The notes below the pieces were generated by a model that made no database searches, had not been told where the DNA came from, and was given only the letters and a program-made list of their open reading frames with translations. Source: Paludibaculum sp. (GTDB lineage Bacteria > Acidobacteriota > Terriglobia > Bryobacterales > Bryobacteraceae). From it: 64,000 nt of DNA. Of the stretch, positions 40,363 through 49,616 are shown piece after piece (position 1 is the stretch's first letter; every line of letters starts with the position of its first letter). The translations under genes were made by a program, and so were the position numbers. Location of the stretch: the NCBI GenBank assembly GCA_029973955.1, contig JARKQJ010000091.1, positions 248,001 to 312,000 on the forward strand, written 5' to 3'.

Positions 40363-42801
40363 ATGTCTAGCTGTCGAGTTGTCATCCTCGCTTGCGCGTT
40401 CGTTTTTCTCTCCTGGGGTCGTGAAAGGCCGGGTGGGCTGCAGGCCGGCACCTGGAACGGCCAGGCGATTCAGTATAAAGTCCGCAATGGATGGGCGGTT
40501 GTGGAAGGCGATATCCTGCTGGCGCCAGTACACGAAGTGGCGCTGAATCCGGAGGCGAAAGATGGCGGCGGCCGCACCGCATCGGCCGTCGCTTCGCAAC
40601 TGCTTCTGTGGGACGGGGGCGTGATTCCCTACGTGATCGAATCTGGATTCCCCTTGCCGGCGCGCGTTCACGATGCCATCCGGCACTGGGAGGAGAAGAC
40701 CCCCATTCGTTTTGTGGAACGAACGAATGAGGTGAATTACGTGACGTTCGAATGGGGGTTTGACGGCTGCTATTCCACCATTGGAAATCGTGGGCCGGGT
40801 TCGGTGGTGAGTCTGGCTCTGGGCTGCGGGACGAAGGAAACAGTGCATGAAATCGGGCACGTGGTGGGGTTGTTCCACACACAATCCAGAATCGACCGGG
40901 ATCGTTATGTCCGCGTGAGATACGACAATGTGGACCGCCTGTACTGGGCGCAGTATTCGCAGCACATCACCGATGGCAGGGACTTAGGTCCCTACGATTA
41001 CGGTTCCATCATGCACTATCCCACCTGGGGATTCAGTTCGAATGGGGCGCCGACCATGCAGACCGTTCCAGCCGGCATTCCCGTGGGTGAGGCGGACGCG
41101 CTCAGTGCGCTGGATATTCGCGCCGTGCATGTCCTATACGGCAAGGCATTCGAAAAATGCGTCATCAGCTCGACTCCGGCGGGGCTGAAGATCGTGATTG
41201 ACGGCAGCGAGGCGGTGACGCCCGCGGAGTTTCCTTGCAGTGACGGCGAGAGCCATACGGTTGGCGCCGTCCAGCAACAGGGAGACGGCGCCAACGGCCG
41301 GAAGTTTGAGTTCGCGAACTGGTCGGACGGCGGAGAGCGGGAGCACACCTTCACCGTCAGCGCGGAGCAGCGCGTGCTGGACGCGCGCTTCCGGCAGCGC
41401 GTGAAGGTGTCGGCGGTGAATCTCTCAGGAGCCGGCGTGCGGCAGGGGCGGTTTGTGTTCGAGCCCCAGTCGGAAGACGGGTTCTATGTGCCAGGGACGC
41501 GGGTGCGCATTCAGGCCCTGGCCGAAGAAGGAACGCAGTTTCTGGACTGGAAGCAGATGGAGCAGGGGGTAGACGTCTTCTCCTGGGACCTGTACGGCGC
41601 CTCGCCGAATCCGCTGGCTTTGATCGTGGGCGAGGATCCGGTGGAACTGACGGGCCGCTTTACGGAGGGGCCGGTGACGGAGATTGTGGCGGATTCGCCG
41701 AGCATGTATCTGAGTGTGGATGGCAAGTACTCGGCGACGCCCGCGCGCTTCGTCTGGAAACCGGGCAGCACCCACATGGTGGCGGCGTTGTGGGGCTCTG
41801 ACTACACGGGTGCGCGCGACTACGAATTCAGGCTCTGGCAAACCCCGAACGGCACTTCGGATCAAAGCAGTCTGCCATGGCTGGCCGGAGATCAACCCGC
41901 ACAGCTGCGAGTGGCGACGGACACCTGGTTCTATCTCGATGCGGCGGTGGATTATTACATCTCCGGCGGCACTCGGCCCAGCGCGTATGACTTCAAGTTC
42001 TCGCCCGATGAGGATTTCGGCTATTTCCTGGCTGGGTCCGAAGTGCAGGTGACGGCGCCCTCGAACTCGATGTGGAAGCTGGCCAACTGGTATGGCGACG
42101 GCGCCGGGAAGGATTCCACGCTCAGCCTACGGATGGACGAGCCGAAGGTCGTGATCGGCAACTTCCTCTCGTTTGGCTATCTGAACCCGGGGGCGATCGT
42201 GAACGATGCCACCCGGCAGCCGGACGTGCTGGTGCCGGGCGAGCGGGTGCGCATTCACTGGCAGGGCATGAATCCGGAGGCTCCGGTGGCCGCTCCGGAG
42301 AGCGAGCCGTTGCCCACGAGCCTGGGCGGCGTGGAGGTGCGTTTCAACAACAGGGAGAAATGCGGCCTGCTCTCGGTGAGCAAGGAGGAAGTGGTGTGTG
42401 TCGTGCCGGAGACGATTCGAGGCGAGCAGAAGGTCTCCGTCCAGGTGGTGAATGGGCGGCTGGGAACCACTTCGGTTGACCTGGGTGTGCTGTCGAGGAG
42501 CCCCGGCATCTACACAGTGGATGGCAGCGGACACGGCTTGGCCCTGGAAGGCGCCGTGCGGGCGGGCGAGCTGGTGGAACTGACCGCTACGGGCCTCAGC
42601 GAGGGCCTCAACACTCTGGTGAGCCTGGGTGAAGCGGAACTGAACGCTGAGGGCGTGAATCGTGTGGAAGGCCGGCCGGGCGTGTGGCGCGTGACCTTCC
42701 GCGTCCCGGATGGAGTGCCTGCCGGCACCGCGCCAGTGTTCCTGATCTGCGACAGGCGCGCGTCGCAGCCGGGCGTGACGCTGCGAGTGCAAAGCAACTG
42801 A
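40363..42801 (+). CDS. Secreted astacin-like zinc metalloprotease with TIGR03437 domain
   Basis: An 812-residue protein. After a hydrophobic N-terminus (CRVVILACAFVFLSW) comes an astacin (M12A) domain, about residues 60-260. It has the zinc motif HEIGHVVGLFH (His162, Glu163, His166, His172), the SRIDRDRYVRV box and the Met-turn SIMHYPTWG (Met217). Next are beta-repeat segments with GGEREHTFTVSAEQRVLDA-type phrases, like bacterial InlB-B repeats (about 265-590). The end (about 600-812) is a TIGR03437 domain (LNPGAIVNDATRQPD, PGIYTVDGSGHGLAL). It should be an exported endopeptidase with a surface or binding tail. Confidence 0.9.
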   Translation: MSSCRVVILACAFVFLSWGRERPGGLQAGTWNGQAIQYKVRNGWAVVEGDILLAPVHEVALNPEAKDGGGRTASAVASQLLLWDGGVIPYVIESGFPLPARVHDAIRHWEEKTPIRFVERTNEVNYVTFEWGFDGCYSTIGNRGPGSVVSLALGCGTKETVHEIGHVVGLFHTQSRIDRDRYVRVRYDNVDRLYWAQYSQHITDGRDLGPYDYGSIMHYPTWGFSSNGAPTMQTVPAGIPVGEADALSALDIRAVHVLYGKAFEKCVISSTPAGLKIVIDGSEAVTPAEFPCSDGESHTVGAVQQQGDGANGRKFEFANWSDGGEREHTFTVSAEQRVLDARFRQRVKVSAVNLSGAGVRQGRFVFEPQSEDGFYVPGTRVRIQALAEEGTQFLDWKQMEQGVDVFSWDLYGASPNPLALIVGEDPVELTGRFTEGPVTEIVADSPSMYLSVDGKYSATPARFVWKPGSTHMVAALWGSDYTGARDYEFRLWQTPNGTSDQSSLPWLAGDQPAQLRVATDTWFYLDAAVDYYISGGTRPSAYDFKFSPDEDFGYFLAGSEVQVTAPSNSMWKLANWYGDGAGKDSTLSLRMDEPKVVIGNFLSFGYLNPGAIVNDATRQPDVLVPGERVRIHWQGMNPEAPVAAPESEPLPTSLGGVEVRFNNREKCGLLSVSKEEVVCVVPETIRGEQKVSVQVVNGRLGTTSVDLGVLSRSPGIYTVDGSGHGLALEGAVRAGELVELTATGLSEGLNTLVSLGEAELNAEGVNRVEGRPGVWRVTFRVPDGVPAGTAPVFLICDRRASQPGVTLRVQSN

Positions 42802-42810
42802 GCGCGCCGG

Positions 42811-43257
42811 CTATTTGGCGACCAGAGCGGCCAGACCCAGAATCAGAAGGACGCCACCGAGGATGAGGGGTAGGATGCCCTCGGTCTTGCCCGGGATGAG
42901 CACGGACTCGTGCGGTTTCGCGGGGTTGTAGTACACGAAACAGGGCGTATCCGCCGGGAAACCGGCGATCACGGCCTGGGCTTTCTGCTGGTTCTGATAG
43001 CCGTGGTTGGCCACGGTGATGCGAGTGCCCTGGTATACCTGCCCGCCGGCCTGGTACTGGTAGCGGACTTCGGGGGTGAAGGTCCAGGAATCGGGGCTGT
43101 CGTTGTCTCCGCGGCTGTAGTCGCTCCGGACGGCTGAGTGAAACACCCAACCTTGGACACAGGGCCAGTTAGCCGCGGCTTTGGATCTGCGGTATAGCGA
43201 CAGTCCCCAGAAGAAGAACGGAGCGCCCAAGACTATGGCGCCGGCAGCCTCTTTCAT
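42811..43257 (-). CDS. DUF3592-type membrane protein
   Basis: A 148-residue protein with an N-terminal membrane helix (GAIVLGAPFFFWGLSLYRR), an extracytoplasmic beta domain (WVFHSAVRSDYSRG, FTPEVRYQYQAGGQVYQGTRI, FPADTPCFVYYNPAKPHESVLIPG) and a C-terminal helix (LPLILGGVLLILGLAALV). The phrase VYYNPAKPHESVL is the DUF3592 hallmark. Function unknown. Its stop is 9 bases from the convergent astacin stop. Confidence 0.85.
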   Translation of the reverse strand: MKEAAGAIVLGAPFFFWGLSLYRRSKAAANWPCVQGWVFHSAVRSDYSRGDNDSPDSWTFTPEVRYQYQAGGQVYQGTRITVANHGYQNQQKAQAVIAGFPADTPCFVYYNPAKPHESVLIPGKTEGILPLILGGVLLILGLAALVAK

Positions 43258-43293
43258 TGCATTCCTCCAGAGAGGGGCAACCTGACTTGTGGC

Positions 43294-43322
43294 TTGCTCC
43301 CGCTCCTAGATTGGAGTATAGG
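43294..43322 (+). promoter_or_regulatory. Sigma-70-like promoter
   Basis: TTGCTC (43294-43299) and TATAGG (43317-43322) are separated by 17 bases and stand 28 bases before the ATG of the next secreted-protein gene. A GGAAGG ribosome-binding site lies between. Found by eye. Confidence 0.45.
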
Positions 43323-43350
43323 AGATTCAGGTCCGGTGAGGGAAGGCTTT

Positions 43351-44067
43351 ATGTGCCATACGTTTGCAATCTTTGCGCTGGCAGGCCTGGCGGCCTCCGG
43401 CGCGGCGGCCGACGCGAAGAAGGAGCCGGTGCCGGGGCAGCGGACGGCGATTCTGATCGACGGCAAGTTCCGCTTCGTGCCCGGTTCCTGGGCCCGTTAC
43501 AGCGTGTTGGACAAGGTAAAGCAGGAGCGCTATGAACTCACCTTCGCCATTCTGGACACCAAGAAACAGGGGGGCAAGCCGTACCGGTGGATGGAGATCG
43601 ACGCGCGGCTGGAGAAACAGCCGCGCGTGGTGACCCGGTTGCTGGTGGAAGAGACGGCCGAAGGGCCGGGGGCGATGGCCGATGTGATTGTGCAGGTGCA
43701 GGGCATGACAGCATTCCGGGTGCCGAAGAAGTTCTATAAGAATCAGAAGGATGCGGCAGTGGCTCCGGCGGCGGAGGCGTTTGTGCGAAAGGAGGTGGAG
43801 CAGCGCAGCGTGCAGGTGGCGGGGCGGCAAGTGGCGGCGATTCTGGTGGAGGCGGAGGACAGGCAAGGGAAGGTGATCCGGGCGGTAGTGAGTGAGGAGT
43901 GCGCGCCGATCGGGGTGGTGTCGGCGGAGTCCGATGAGCTGCGGATGATGTTGACAGACTTTGGGTTAGGGGCAAAGACGGGGGTGCAGGGTCCGGTGTT
44001 GAACTTCTATTTGTGGCTGATGGAGCAGATAGCGGGGGCGAGCGAGTCTGGGGGTGGCGGCAAGTGA
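43351..44067 (+). CDS. Secreted protein of unknown function
   Basis: A 238-residue protein with a signal peptide (CHTFAIFALAGLAASGAAA). The mature part is a mixed alpha/beta domain (KFRFVPGSWARYSVLD, RYELTFAILDTKKQGGKPYRWMEI, RVVTRLLVEE, GRQVAAILVEAEDRQG) with a predicted C-terminal helix and a Gly-rich end. No catalytic motif is visible. I start at MCHTF rather than 19 codons upstream because of the GGAAGG site and the signal peptide. It ends about 117 bases before clpB; no terminator is obvious between them. Confidence 0.72.
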   Translation: MCHTFAIFALAGLAASGAAADAKKEPVPGQRTAILIDGKFRFVPGSWARYSVLDKVKQERYELTFAILDTKKQGGKPYRWMEIDARLEKQPRVVTRLLVEETAEGPGAMADVIVQVQGMTAFRVPKKFYKNQKDAAVAPAAEAFVRKEVEQRSVQVAGRQVAAILVEAEDRQGKVIRAVVSEECAPIGVVSAESDELRMMLTDFGLGAKTGVQGPVLNFYLWLMEQIAGASESGGGGK

Positions 44068-44138
44068 AAGAAAAGGTGGGAGAAATAAAAGTCTGATAAT
44101 GGTGAACTCAGATAATCGCATACACATTTGCTCACTTG

Positions 44139-44147
44139 TGGTATAGT
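44139..44147 (+). promoter_or_regulatory. Extended -10 element before clpB
   Basis: TGGTATAGT is an extended -10 (TG-n-TATAGT) about 37 bases before the clpB ATG. No good -35 at the right distance and no CIRCE operator (the HrcA target common before heat-shock genes) was found by eye. Confidence 0.35.
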
Positions 44148-44183
44148 GGTCTTGCGAACCACCTTGCGTGGGGGGAATACGTT

Positions 44184-46733
44184 ATGGATCTGAATCGATA
44201 TACCGAGAAGGCACAGGAAGCACTCAAAGACGCGCAGCTTCTCGCCGCCCGTCTGTCGCATCAGCAGGTGGACAACGAGCACCTGCTTTTGACGCTGCTG
44301 GAGCAGCAGGAGGGCGTGGCGCCGACCATTCTGTTGAAGGCCGATGTGGACGCCGAGCGGCTGCACCGGCGTTTAATGGGCGAACTGGAAAAGCTGCCGA
44401 AGGTGACCGTCTCCGGCGGCTCTTCGGGGATGTATCTGACGCAGAGGCTGGCGGCGGTGTTGGGCAATGCCGAGCAGGCGGCGAAAAAGTGGAAGGACGA
44501 TTTCGTTTCCGTAGAGCATCTGCTGGAGGCGTTGCGGGCGGGCAACGGCGTGGCCGGGCAGTTGTTGAAGGAGTGCGGCCTCACCAGAGAGCGGCTGGAG
44601 CAGGCCACCAAGGATGTGCGCGGCAGCCAGCGGGTGACGACGCAGAATCCGGAGGCCACCTACCAGGCGCTGGAAAACTATGGCCGGGATTTGACGGTGA
44701 TGGCGGCCGCCGGCAAGCTGGATCCGGTGATCGGACGGGACGAGGAGATCCGGCGCATTATCCAGGTGCTGTCGCGCCGAACGAAGAACAATCCGGTGCT
44801 GATCGGCGAGCCGGGCGTGGGCAAGACGGCGATCGCCGAAGGGCTGGCGCAGCGCATTGTGCGCGGCGACGTGCCGGAGGGGTTGAAGTCGAAGAAGGTG
44901 GTGGCGCTCGACATGGGGGCGCTGATCGCGGGCGCGAAGTTCCGCGGCGAGTTCGAAGAGCGGCTGAAGGCGGTGCTCAAGGAAGTGTCGTCCAGCGAGG
45001 GGCAGATCATTCTGTTCATCGATGAGCTGCACACGGTGGTGGGCGCGGGCAAGGCCGAAGGCGCCATGGACGCGGGGAACCTGCTGAAGCCGATGCTGGC
45101 GCGCGGCGAGCTGCACTGCGTCGGCGCCACGACGCTGGACGAATATCGCAAGTACATCGAGAAAGACGCCGCGCTGGAGCGGCGGTTTCAGCCCGTGGTT
45201 GTCGATCAGCCGACGGTGGAAGACACCATCTCGATCCTGCGCGGGCTGCGGGAACGCTACGAAGTGCACCACGGCGTGCGCATCAAGGACGGCGCGCTGG
45301 TGGCCGCGGCCGTGCTTTCCAACCGCTACATCACGGACCGCTTCCTGCCCGACAAAGCCATCGACCTGGTGGACGAAGCGGCGGCGCGGCTGCGTACCGA
45401 AATCGATTCGCTGCCGGCTGAGCTGGACGAGAAACTGCGGCGCAAGCTGCAGCTCGAGATCGAACGCGAGGCGCTGAAGAAGGAGACCGACGAAGCATCG
45501 CGGGAGCGGCTTTCGAAGCTCGAGGAAGAGCTCGATTCGCTGATCAAAGAGACGGCAGGGCTGCAGAGCCGCTGGCAGGCGGAGAAGGACTCCGTGCAGA
45601 AGCTGCGGTCGCTGCGCGAGAAGGTGGAGTCCACCAAGCTTGAGATCGAGCAGGCTGAGCGGGCCTACGATCTGAACCGGGTGGCGGAGCTGAAGTTCGG
45701 CCGGCTGATCTCGCTGGAAAGGGAGATTTTCGAGGAAGAGAAGCGGCTCAAGGGCGAAGAATCGAAAGACCGCCTGTTGAAGGAAGAGGTGGACGAGGAG
45801 GACATCGCCGAGGTGGTGGCGCGCTGGACGTCGATTCCGGTGACGAAACTGCTGGAGGGAGAGCTGCATAAGCTGCTCCATCTGGCCTCGCAACTGCACC
45901 GCCGCGTGGTGGGGCAGGACGAAGCCGTGAAGGTGGTGAGCGAGGCCGTGCAGCGGGCGCGCGCCGGGCTCAACGATCCGAACCGGCCCATCGGCAGCTT
46001 CCTGTTCCTTGGCCCGACTGGCGTGGGCAAGACGGAGCTGGCGCGGGCGCTGGCCGAGACTCTGTTCGACGACGAAAAGGCTCTGATCCGCGTGGACATG
46101 AGCGAGTATCAGGAGAAGCACACGGTGGCGCGGCTGTTCGGCGCGCCTCCGGGCTATGTGGGCTTCGAAGAGGGCGGCCAGTTGACGGAAGCCGTGCGGC
46201 GGCGGCCCTACTCGGTGGTGCTGTTCGATGAGGTTGAAAAAGCCCACGCCGATGTGTTCAACGTACTGCTGCAGGTGCTGGATGACGGGCGGCTCACCGA
46301 CGGCCAGGGCCGCACGGTGGACTTCCGCAATACGATCCTGATCATGACGTCGAACCTCCCGCCGGCGCAGTTGCGCAGCATGTTCCGGCCGGAGTTTCTG
46401 AACCGCATCGATGAGACGGTGGTGTTCCACGCGCTGGCGCACGAGCATCTGCGGCGGATTGTGGACATCCAGCTCGACCGGCTGCGGAAGCGGCTGGAAG
46501 AGCGCCACATCACGATGGAAGTGACCGACGAAGCGCGCGACCACCTGATTCTTGCCGGCTACGAGCCGGACTATGGGGCGCGTCCGCTGAAGCGGGCCAT
46601 CCAGCGCGAACTGGAGACTTTGATCGCGCGGATGATTTTGGAGGGTAAGGTCCGCGATGGGCAGCACCTGCGGGTGTCAGCGTCGCGCGGGGCCCTGGTG
46701 GTGGAAGAGGCCCAGGCCGGCAGCTCGCAGTGA
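44184..46733 (+). CDS. clpB: ATP-dependent disaggregase ClpB
   Basis: Hsp100 chaperone that pulls proteins out of aggregates together with DnaK. 849 residues: Clp N-domain (1-145, [18 protein letters not shown]), first AAA+ domain with GEPGVGKT, the long coiled-coil middle domain (about 400-520), and second AAA+ domain with GPTGVGKT and LFDEVEKAH. In the second AAA domain the stretch between MTSNLP and [11 protein letters not shown] is about 19 residues shorter than in E. coli ClpB. The internal ATG giving [10 protein letters not shown] is the family start. Lon follows 55 bases later. Confidence 0.96.
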   Translation: MDLNRYTEKAQEALKDAQLLAARLSHQQVDNEHLLLTLLEQQEGVAPTILLKADVDAERLHRRLMGELEKLPKVTVSGGSSGMYLTQRLAAVLGNAEQAAKKWKDDFVSVEHLLEALRAGNGVAGQLLKECGLTRERLEQATKDVRGSQRVTTQNPEATYQALENYGRDLTVMAAAGKLDPVIGRDEEIRRIIQVLSRRTKNNPVLIGEPGVGKTAIAEGLAQRIVRGDVPEGLKSKKVVALDMGALIAGAKFRGEFEERLKAVLKEVSSSEGQIILFIDELHTVVGAGKAEGAMDAGNLLKPMLARGELHCVGATTLDEYRKYIEKDAALERRFQPVVVDQPTVEDTISILRGLRERYEVHHGVRIKDGALVAAAVLSNRYITDRFLPDKAIDLVDEAAARLRTEIDSLPAELDEKLRRKLQLEIEREALKKETDEASRERLSKLEEELDSLIKETAGLQSRWQAEKDSVQKLRSLREKVESTKLEIEQAERAYDLNRVAELKFGRLISLEREIFEEEKRLKGEESKDRLLKEEVDEEDIAEVVARWTSIPVTKLLEGELHKLLHLASQLHRRVVGQDEAVKVVSEAVQRARAGLNDPNRPIGSFLFLGPTGVGKTELARALAETLFDDEKALIRVDMSEYQEKHTVARLFGAPPGYVGFEEGGQLTEAVRRRPYSVVLFDEVEKAHADVFNVLLQVLDDGRLTDGQGRTVDFRNTILIMTSNLPPAQLRSMFRPEFLNRIDETVVFHALAHEHLRRIVDIQLDRLRKRLEERHITMEVTDEARDHLILAGYEPDYGARPLKRAIQRELETLIARMILEGKVRDGQHLRVSASRGALVVEEAQAGSSQ

Positions 46734-46788
46734 GAGCCGCCGGCGGAGCACCACGAACGCGAAGAAGGAACAGGGAAACGAACAACAC

Positions 46789-49152
46789 ATGGAAGAACAA
46801 CAGAAAACCTTGAAACTGCCGGTGCTGCCGCTGAAAAACGTGGTGCTGTTTCCGAAGCTGGTGCTGCCGTTGTCGGTGGGGCGCGACGCCTCGCGGGCGG
46901 CGGTGGAGGCGGCCATCAAGCAGCACGACGGCGAACTGATCCTGGTGTCGCAGCGCAGCCCGGAGGTGGACGTGCCGGGGGCGGACGATCTGTATAACTT
47001 CGGCACGCACGCCAGGGTGCGGAAGGTGTTGCGGACCTCGGCGAATCTGATCGAGATCGTGGTATCTGGCCTGGAGCGCGTGGGCATTCTCACGGTTCAT
47101 CAGGAGGGCGAGTACCTGCAGGCTGAGGCGCAGGCGATGCCGCTGGTCCACGATCACTCGACCGAAGAGAAGGCGCTGCAGGCGGCGCTGTTTGAGCTGG
47201 CGAGCAAGGCAATCGAAAAGGTGAATCCGCAGGCGGCCGAACAGATCTCGGCGCTGCTCAATTCGGCCGACGATCCGCAGCAGGTGATGTGGCTGCTGGC
47301 CACGGCTTTCAACCTGGATATGGCGCAGATGCAGAACCTGCTGGGGGCCGCCTCGCTGAAAGAGGCCTTCCAGTTGGCGGTGAACTACCTCTCCGAGGAA
47401 GCGCGCGTCCTGGAAGTGCGGCAGAAGATCGTCAGCGACGCGCAGGAGGAGATGACGAAGGAGCAGCGCGAGTATGTGCTGCGGCGGCAGATGAAGGCCA
47501 TCCAGCAGGAACTGGGCGAGGACGATCCGGCCAAGGCCGAGACCGACGATCTGAGAAAGCGCTTAGCGGAAACGGTGCTGCCGGACGAGGCGCGCAAGGA
47601 GGCCGAACGCGAGTTCAAACGGTTCGAGCGGCTGCCGGACCAGTCGCCGGAACGGCACGTGATCCGGACCTGGCTGGACCTGGTGCTGGAGTTGCCGTGG
47701 AAGAAGACGACAGAGGACAACCTGGACATCGCGCGGGCGCGGCAGGTGTTGAACGAAGACCACTACGGGCTGGAGGACGTGAAGGAGCGGATCCTCGAGC
47801 ATCTCGGCGTTCTGCAGCGGAATCCAGGGGCAAAAGCGCCGATCTTGTGCTTTGTAGGGCCTCCGGGCGTGGGCAAGACGTCGCTGGGGCAGTCGATTGC
47901 GCGTGCGCTGGGGCGCAAGTTCGAACGGATGAGCCTGGGCGGGCTGCATGACGAGAGCGAACTGCGCGGGCACCGGCGGACCTACATCGGCGCCATGGCG
48001 GGCAGGCTGATTCAATCGATGCGGCGGGCCGGGGCGCAGAACCCGGTGATGATGCTCGATGAAGTGGACAAGCTGGGGCGCGATTTCCGCGGCGATCCGG
48101 CCTCGGCGCTGCTGGAAGTGCTGGACCCGGCGCAGAACTCGACGTTCCGCGATAACTACCTGGACCTGCCTTTCGACCTGTCGAAGGTGATGTTCATCAC
48201 GACGGCGAACAGCCTGGACACGCTGCCGCAGCCGCTGCTGGACCGCATGGAAGTGATCCGGCTGTCGGGCTACAGCGAGGAAGAGAAGGTCGCCATCGCG
48301 AACCGCTATCTGATTCCGCGGCAGCTCAGCGAGACGGGGTTGAGTGTGGAACTGGTGCGGTTCTCGGACGAAGGGCTGCGCAAGCTGATCGGGTCGTACA
48401 CGCGCGAGGCCGGGCTGCGCAACCTGGAAAGGAACATCGCGAGCCTGTGCCGGAAGTCGGCGCTGAAGTTTGCCGAAGGGCGGACGGAGCCGATCGATCT
48501 GGCGCCCGAGATGATTGTGGAGATGCTGGGGCCGGAGATCTTCCTGCCGGAGAGCGCGCGGGAGAACCTGCCACCAGGCGTATCGACGGGACTGGCGTGG
48601 ACGCCTTCGGGCGGAGATGTGCTCTACATCGAAGCCACGCTGCTGCCGAAAGGGAAGGGGTTGACGCTCACCGGACAGTTGGGCGACGTGATGCAGGAGT
48701 CGGCCAAGGCGGCGCAGAGCTATCTGTGGGCGCACGCCGGCGATTATGGGCTGAACACGGAGATGTTCGCCGACTTCGGCGTACACATCCACGTGCCTTC
48801 CGGAGCGATTCCGAAGGATGGGCCTTCGGCCGGCATCACGCTGGCGGTGGCGCTGGCCTCGCTCTACTCGAAGAAGGTGGCGCGGCCGGATACGGCCATG
48901 ACGGGCGAGATCACGCTGACCGGCCGGGTGCTGCCGATCGGCGGCGTGAAGGAGAAAGTGCTGGCGGCCCGGCGCGCGGGCATGAAGCGGGTGATCCTGC
49001 CGAAGGCCAACGCGAAGGACCTGCGGGACCTGCCGAAGAACGTCCAGGAGGAGATGGAGTTCCACTTCGCCGAGCGGATCGATGAGGTGTTCCTGGTGGC
49101 GGTGCCGGGCCTCGTGCCTGAGTCGGCGCCGGAACCGGCAAAGCAGGGTTAA
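46789..49152 (+). CDS. lon: ATP-dependent protease Lon
   Basis: Cytoplasmic ATP-dependent serine protease degrading misfolded and regulatory proteins. 787 residues, normal for LonA: N-domain LPVLPLKNVVLFPKLVLPL, coiled-coil EYVLRRQMKAIQQELGE, AAA+ domain with GPPGVGKTSLGQSIA and DEVDKLGRDFRGDP, and the protease domain with catalytic Ser680 in KDGPSAG and Lys721 in GGVKEK. The ATG giving MEEQQKTLKL is chosen; the frame reaches back into clpB without Lon similarity. It probably shares a transcript with clpB; a terminator follows. Confidence 0.97.
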   Translation: MEEQQKTLKLPVLPLKNVVLFPKLVLPLSVGRDASRAAVEAAIKQHDGELILVSQRSPEVDVPGADDLYNFGTHARVRKVLRTSANLIEIVVSGLERVGILTVHQEGEYLQAEAQAMPLVHDHSTEEKALQAALFELASKAIEKVNPQAAEQISALLNSADDPQQVMWLLATAFNLDMAQMQNLLGAASLKEAFQLAVNYLSEEARVLEVRQKIVSDAQEEMTKEQREYVLRRQMKAIQQELGEDDPAKAETDDLRKRLAETVLPDEARKEAEREFKRFERLPDQSPERHVIRTWLDLVLELPWKKTTEDNLDIARARQVLNEDHYGLEDVKERILEHLGVLQRNPGAKAPILCFVGPPGVGKTSLGQSIARALGRKFERMSLGGLHDESELRGHRRTYIGAMAGRLIQSMRRAGAQNPVMMLDEVDKLGRDFRGDPASALLEVLDPAQNSTFRDNYLDLPFDLSKVMFITTANSLDTLPQPLLDRMEVIRLSGYSEEEKVAIANRYLIPRQLSETGLSVELVRFSDEGLRKLIGSYTREAGLRNLERNIASLCRKSALKFAEGRTEPIDLAPEMIVEMLGPEIFLPESARENLPPGVSTGLAWTPSGGDVLYIEATLLPKGKGLTLTGQLGDVMQESAKAAQSYLWAHAGDYGLNTEMFADFGVHIHVPSGAIPKDGPSAGITLAVALASLYSKKVARPDTAMTGEITLTGRVLPIGGVKEKVLAARRAGMKRVILPKANAKDLRDLPKNVQEEMEFHFAERIDEVFLVAVPGLVPESAPEPAKQG

Positions 49153-49170
49153 GTCAGCGACGATCGAGCA

Positions 49171-49206
49171 AGAGGCCGTCTCCCGCAGTTGCGGGGGCGG
49201 CCTTTT
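49171..49206 (+). terminator. Rho-independent terminator after lon
   Basis: AGGCCG pairs with CGGCCT and, inside it, CCCGC pairs with GCGGG across an AGTT loop; TTTT follows. It lies 18 bases after the lon stop and separates the quality-control genes from the PadR unit. Confidence 0.85.
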
Positions 49207-49282
49207 CGCGTCTTTCAAGGCAGTTTTGTTACATAGAAGTTTGAGGTATTGTGATAGGCTACATATCGTAAGGAGTTAGGTA

Positions 49283-49612
49283 ATGGGCAACACGAAGCCG
49301 GACCTGATGCAGGGCACGCTGGACCTGCTGGTGCTGAAGACGCTGGGGCAGGGGGCGCAACACGGGTATGGGATTGCGCAGAAGATTCTGGTTTCGTCGA
49401 GGCAGACGATCGAGGTGCAGCAGGGGTCGTTGTACCCGGCGCTGCACCGGCTGGAGAAGAAGGGTCTGGTGAAGAGCGAGTGGAAGCCGTCGGAGGCGGG
49501 GCGGATGGCGCGGGTGTACTCGTTGACGAAAGCGGGCAGGGAGCGGCTGGCGGAGGAGATCGAGCAATGGAACCGGTACTCGGCGGCGATCGGGTGGGTG
49601 ATCGAGGGCTGA
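49283..49612 (+). CDS. PadR-family transcriptional regulator
   Basis: A 109-residue winged-helix regulator of the PadR family: TLDLLVLKTLGQGAQHGYGIAQKI, then EVQQGSLYPALHRLEKKGLVKSEW (recognition helix and wing) and RVYSLTKAGRERL. PadR proteins usually repress their neighbours and their own gene until a ligand binds. It sits 4 bases before the ADOP permease gene, the standard acidobacterial arrangement. AAGGAG precedes the ATG. Upstream, TACATA occurs twice exactly 30 bases apart (49230 and 49260), which could be operator half-sites. Confidence 0.93.
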   Translation: MGNTKPDLMQGTLDLLVLKTLGQGAQHGYGIAQKILVSSRQTIEVQQGSLYPALHRLEKKGLVKSEWKPSEAGRMARVYSLTKAGRERLAEEIEQWNRYSAAIGWVIEG

Positions 49613-49616
49613 TGCG

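Noticed and set aside
44128-44147. TTGCTC as the -35 partner of TATAGT before clpB
   Set aside because: Only 8 bases separate them; 16-18 are needed.
44373-49218. Long minus-strand frames under clpB and lon
   Set aside because: Both opposing genes are unmistakable; the antisense translations show no protein features.
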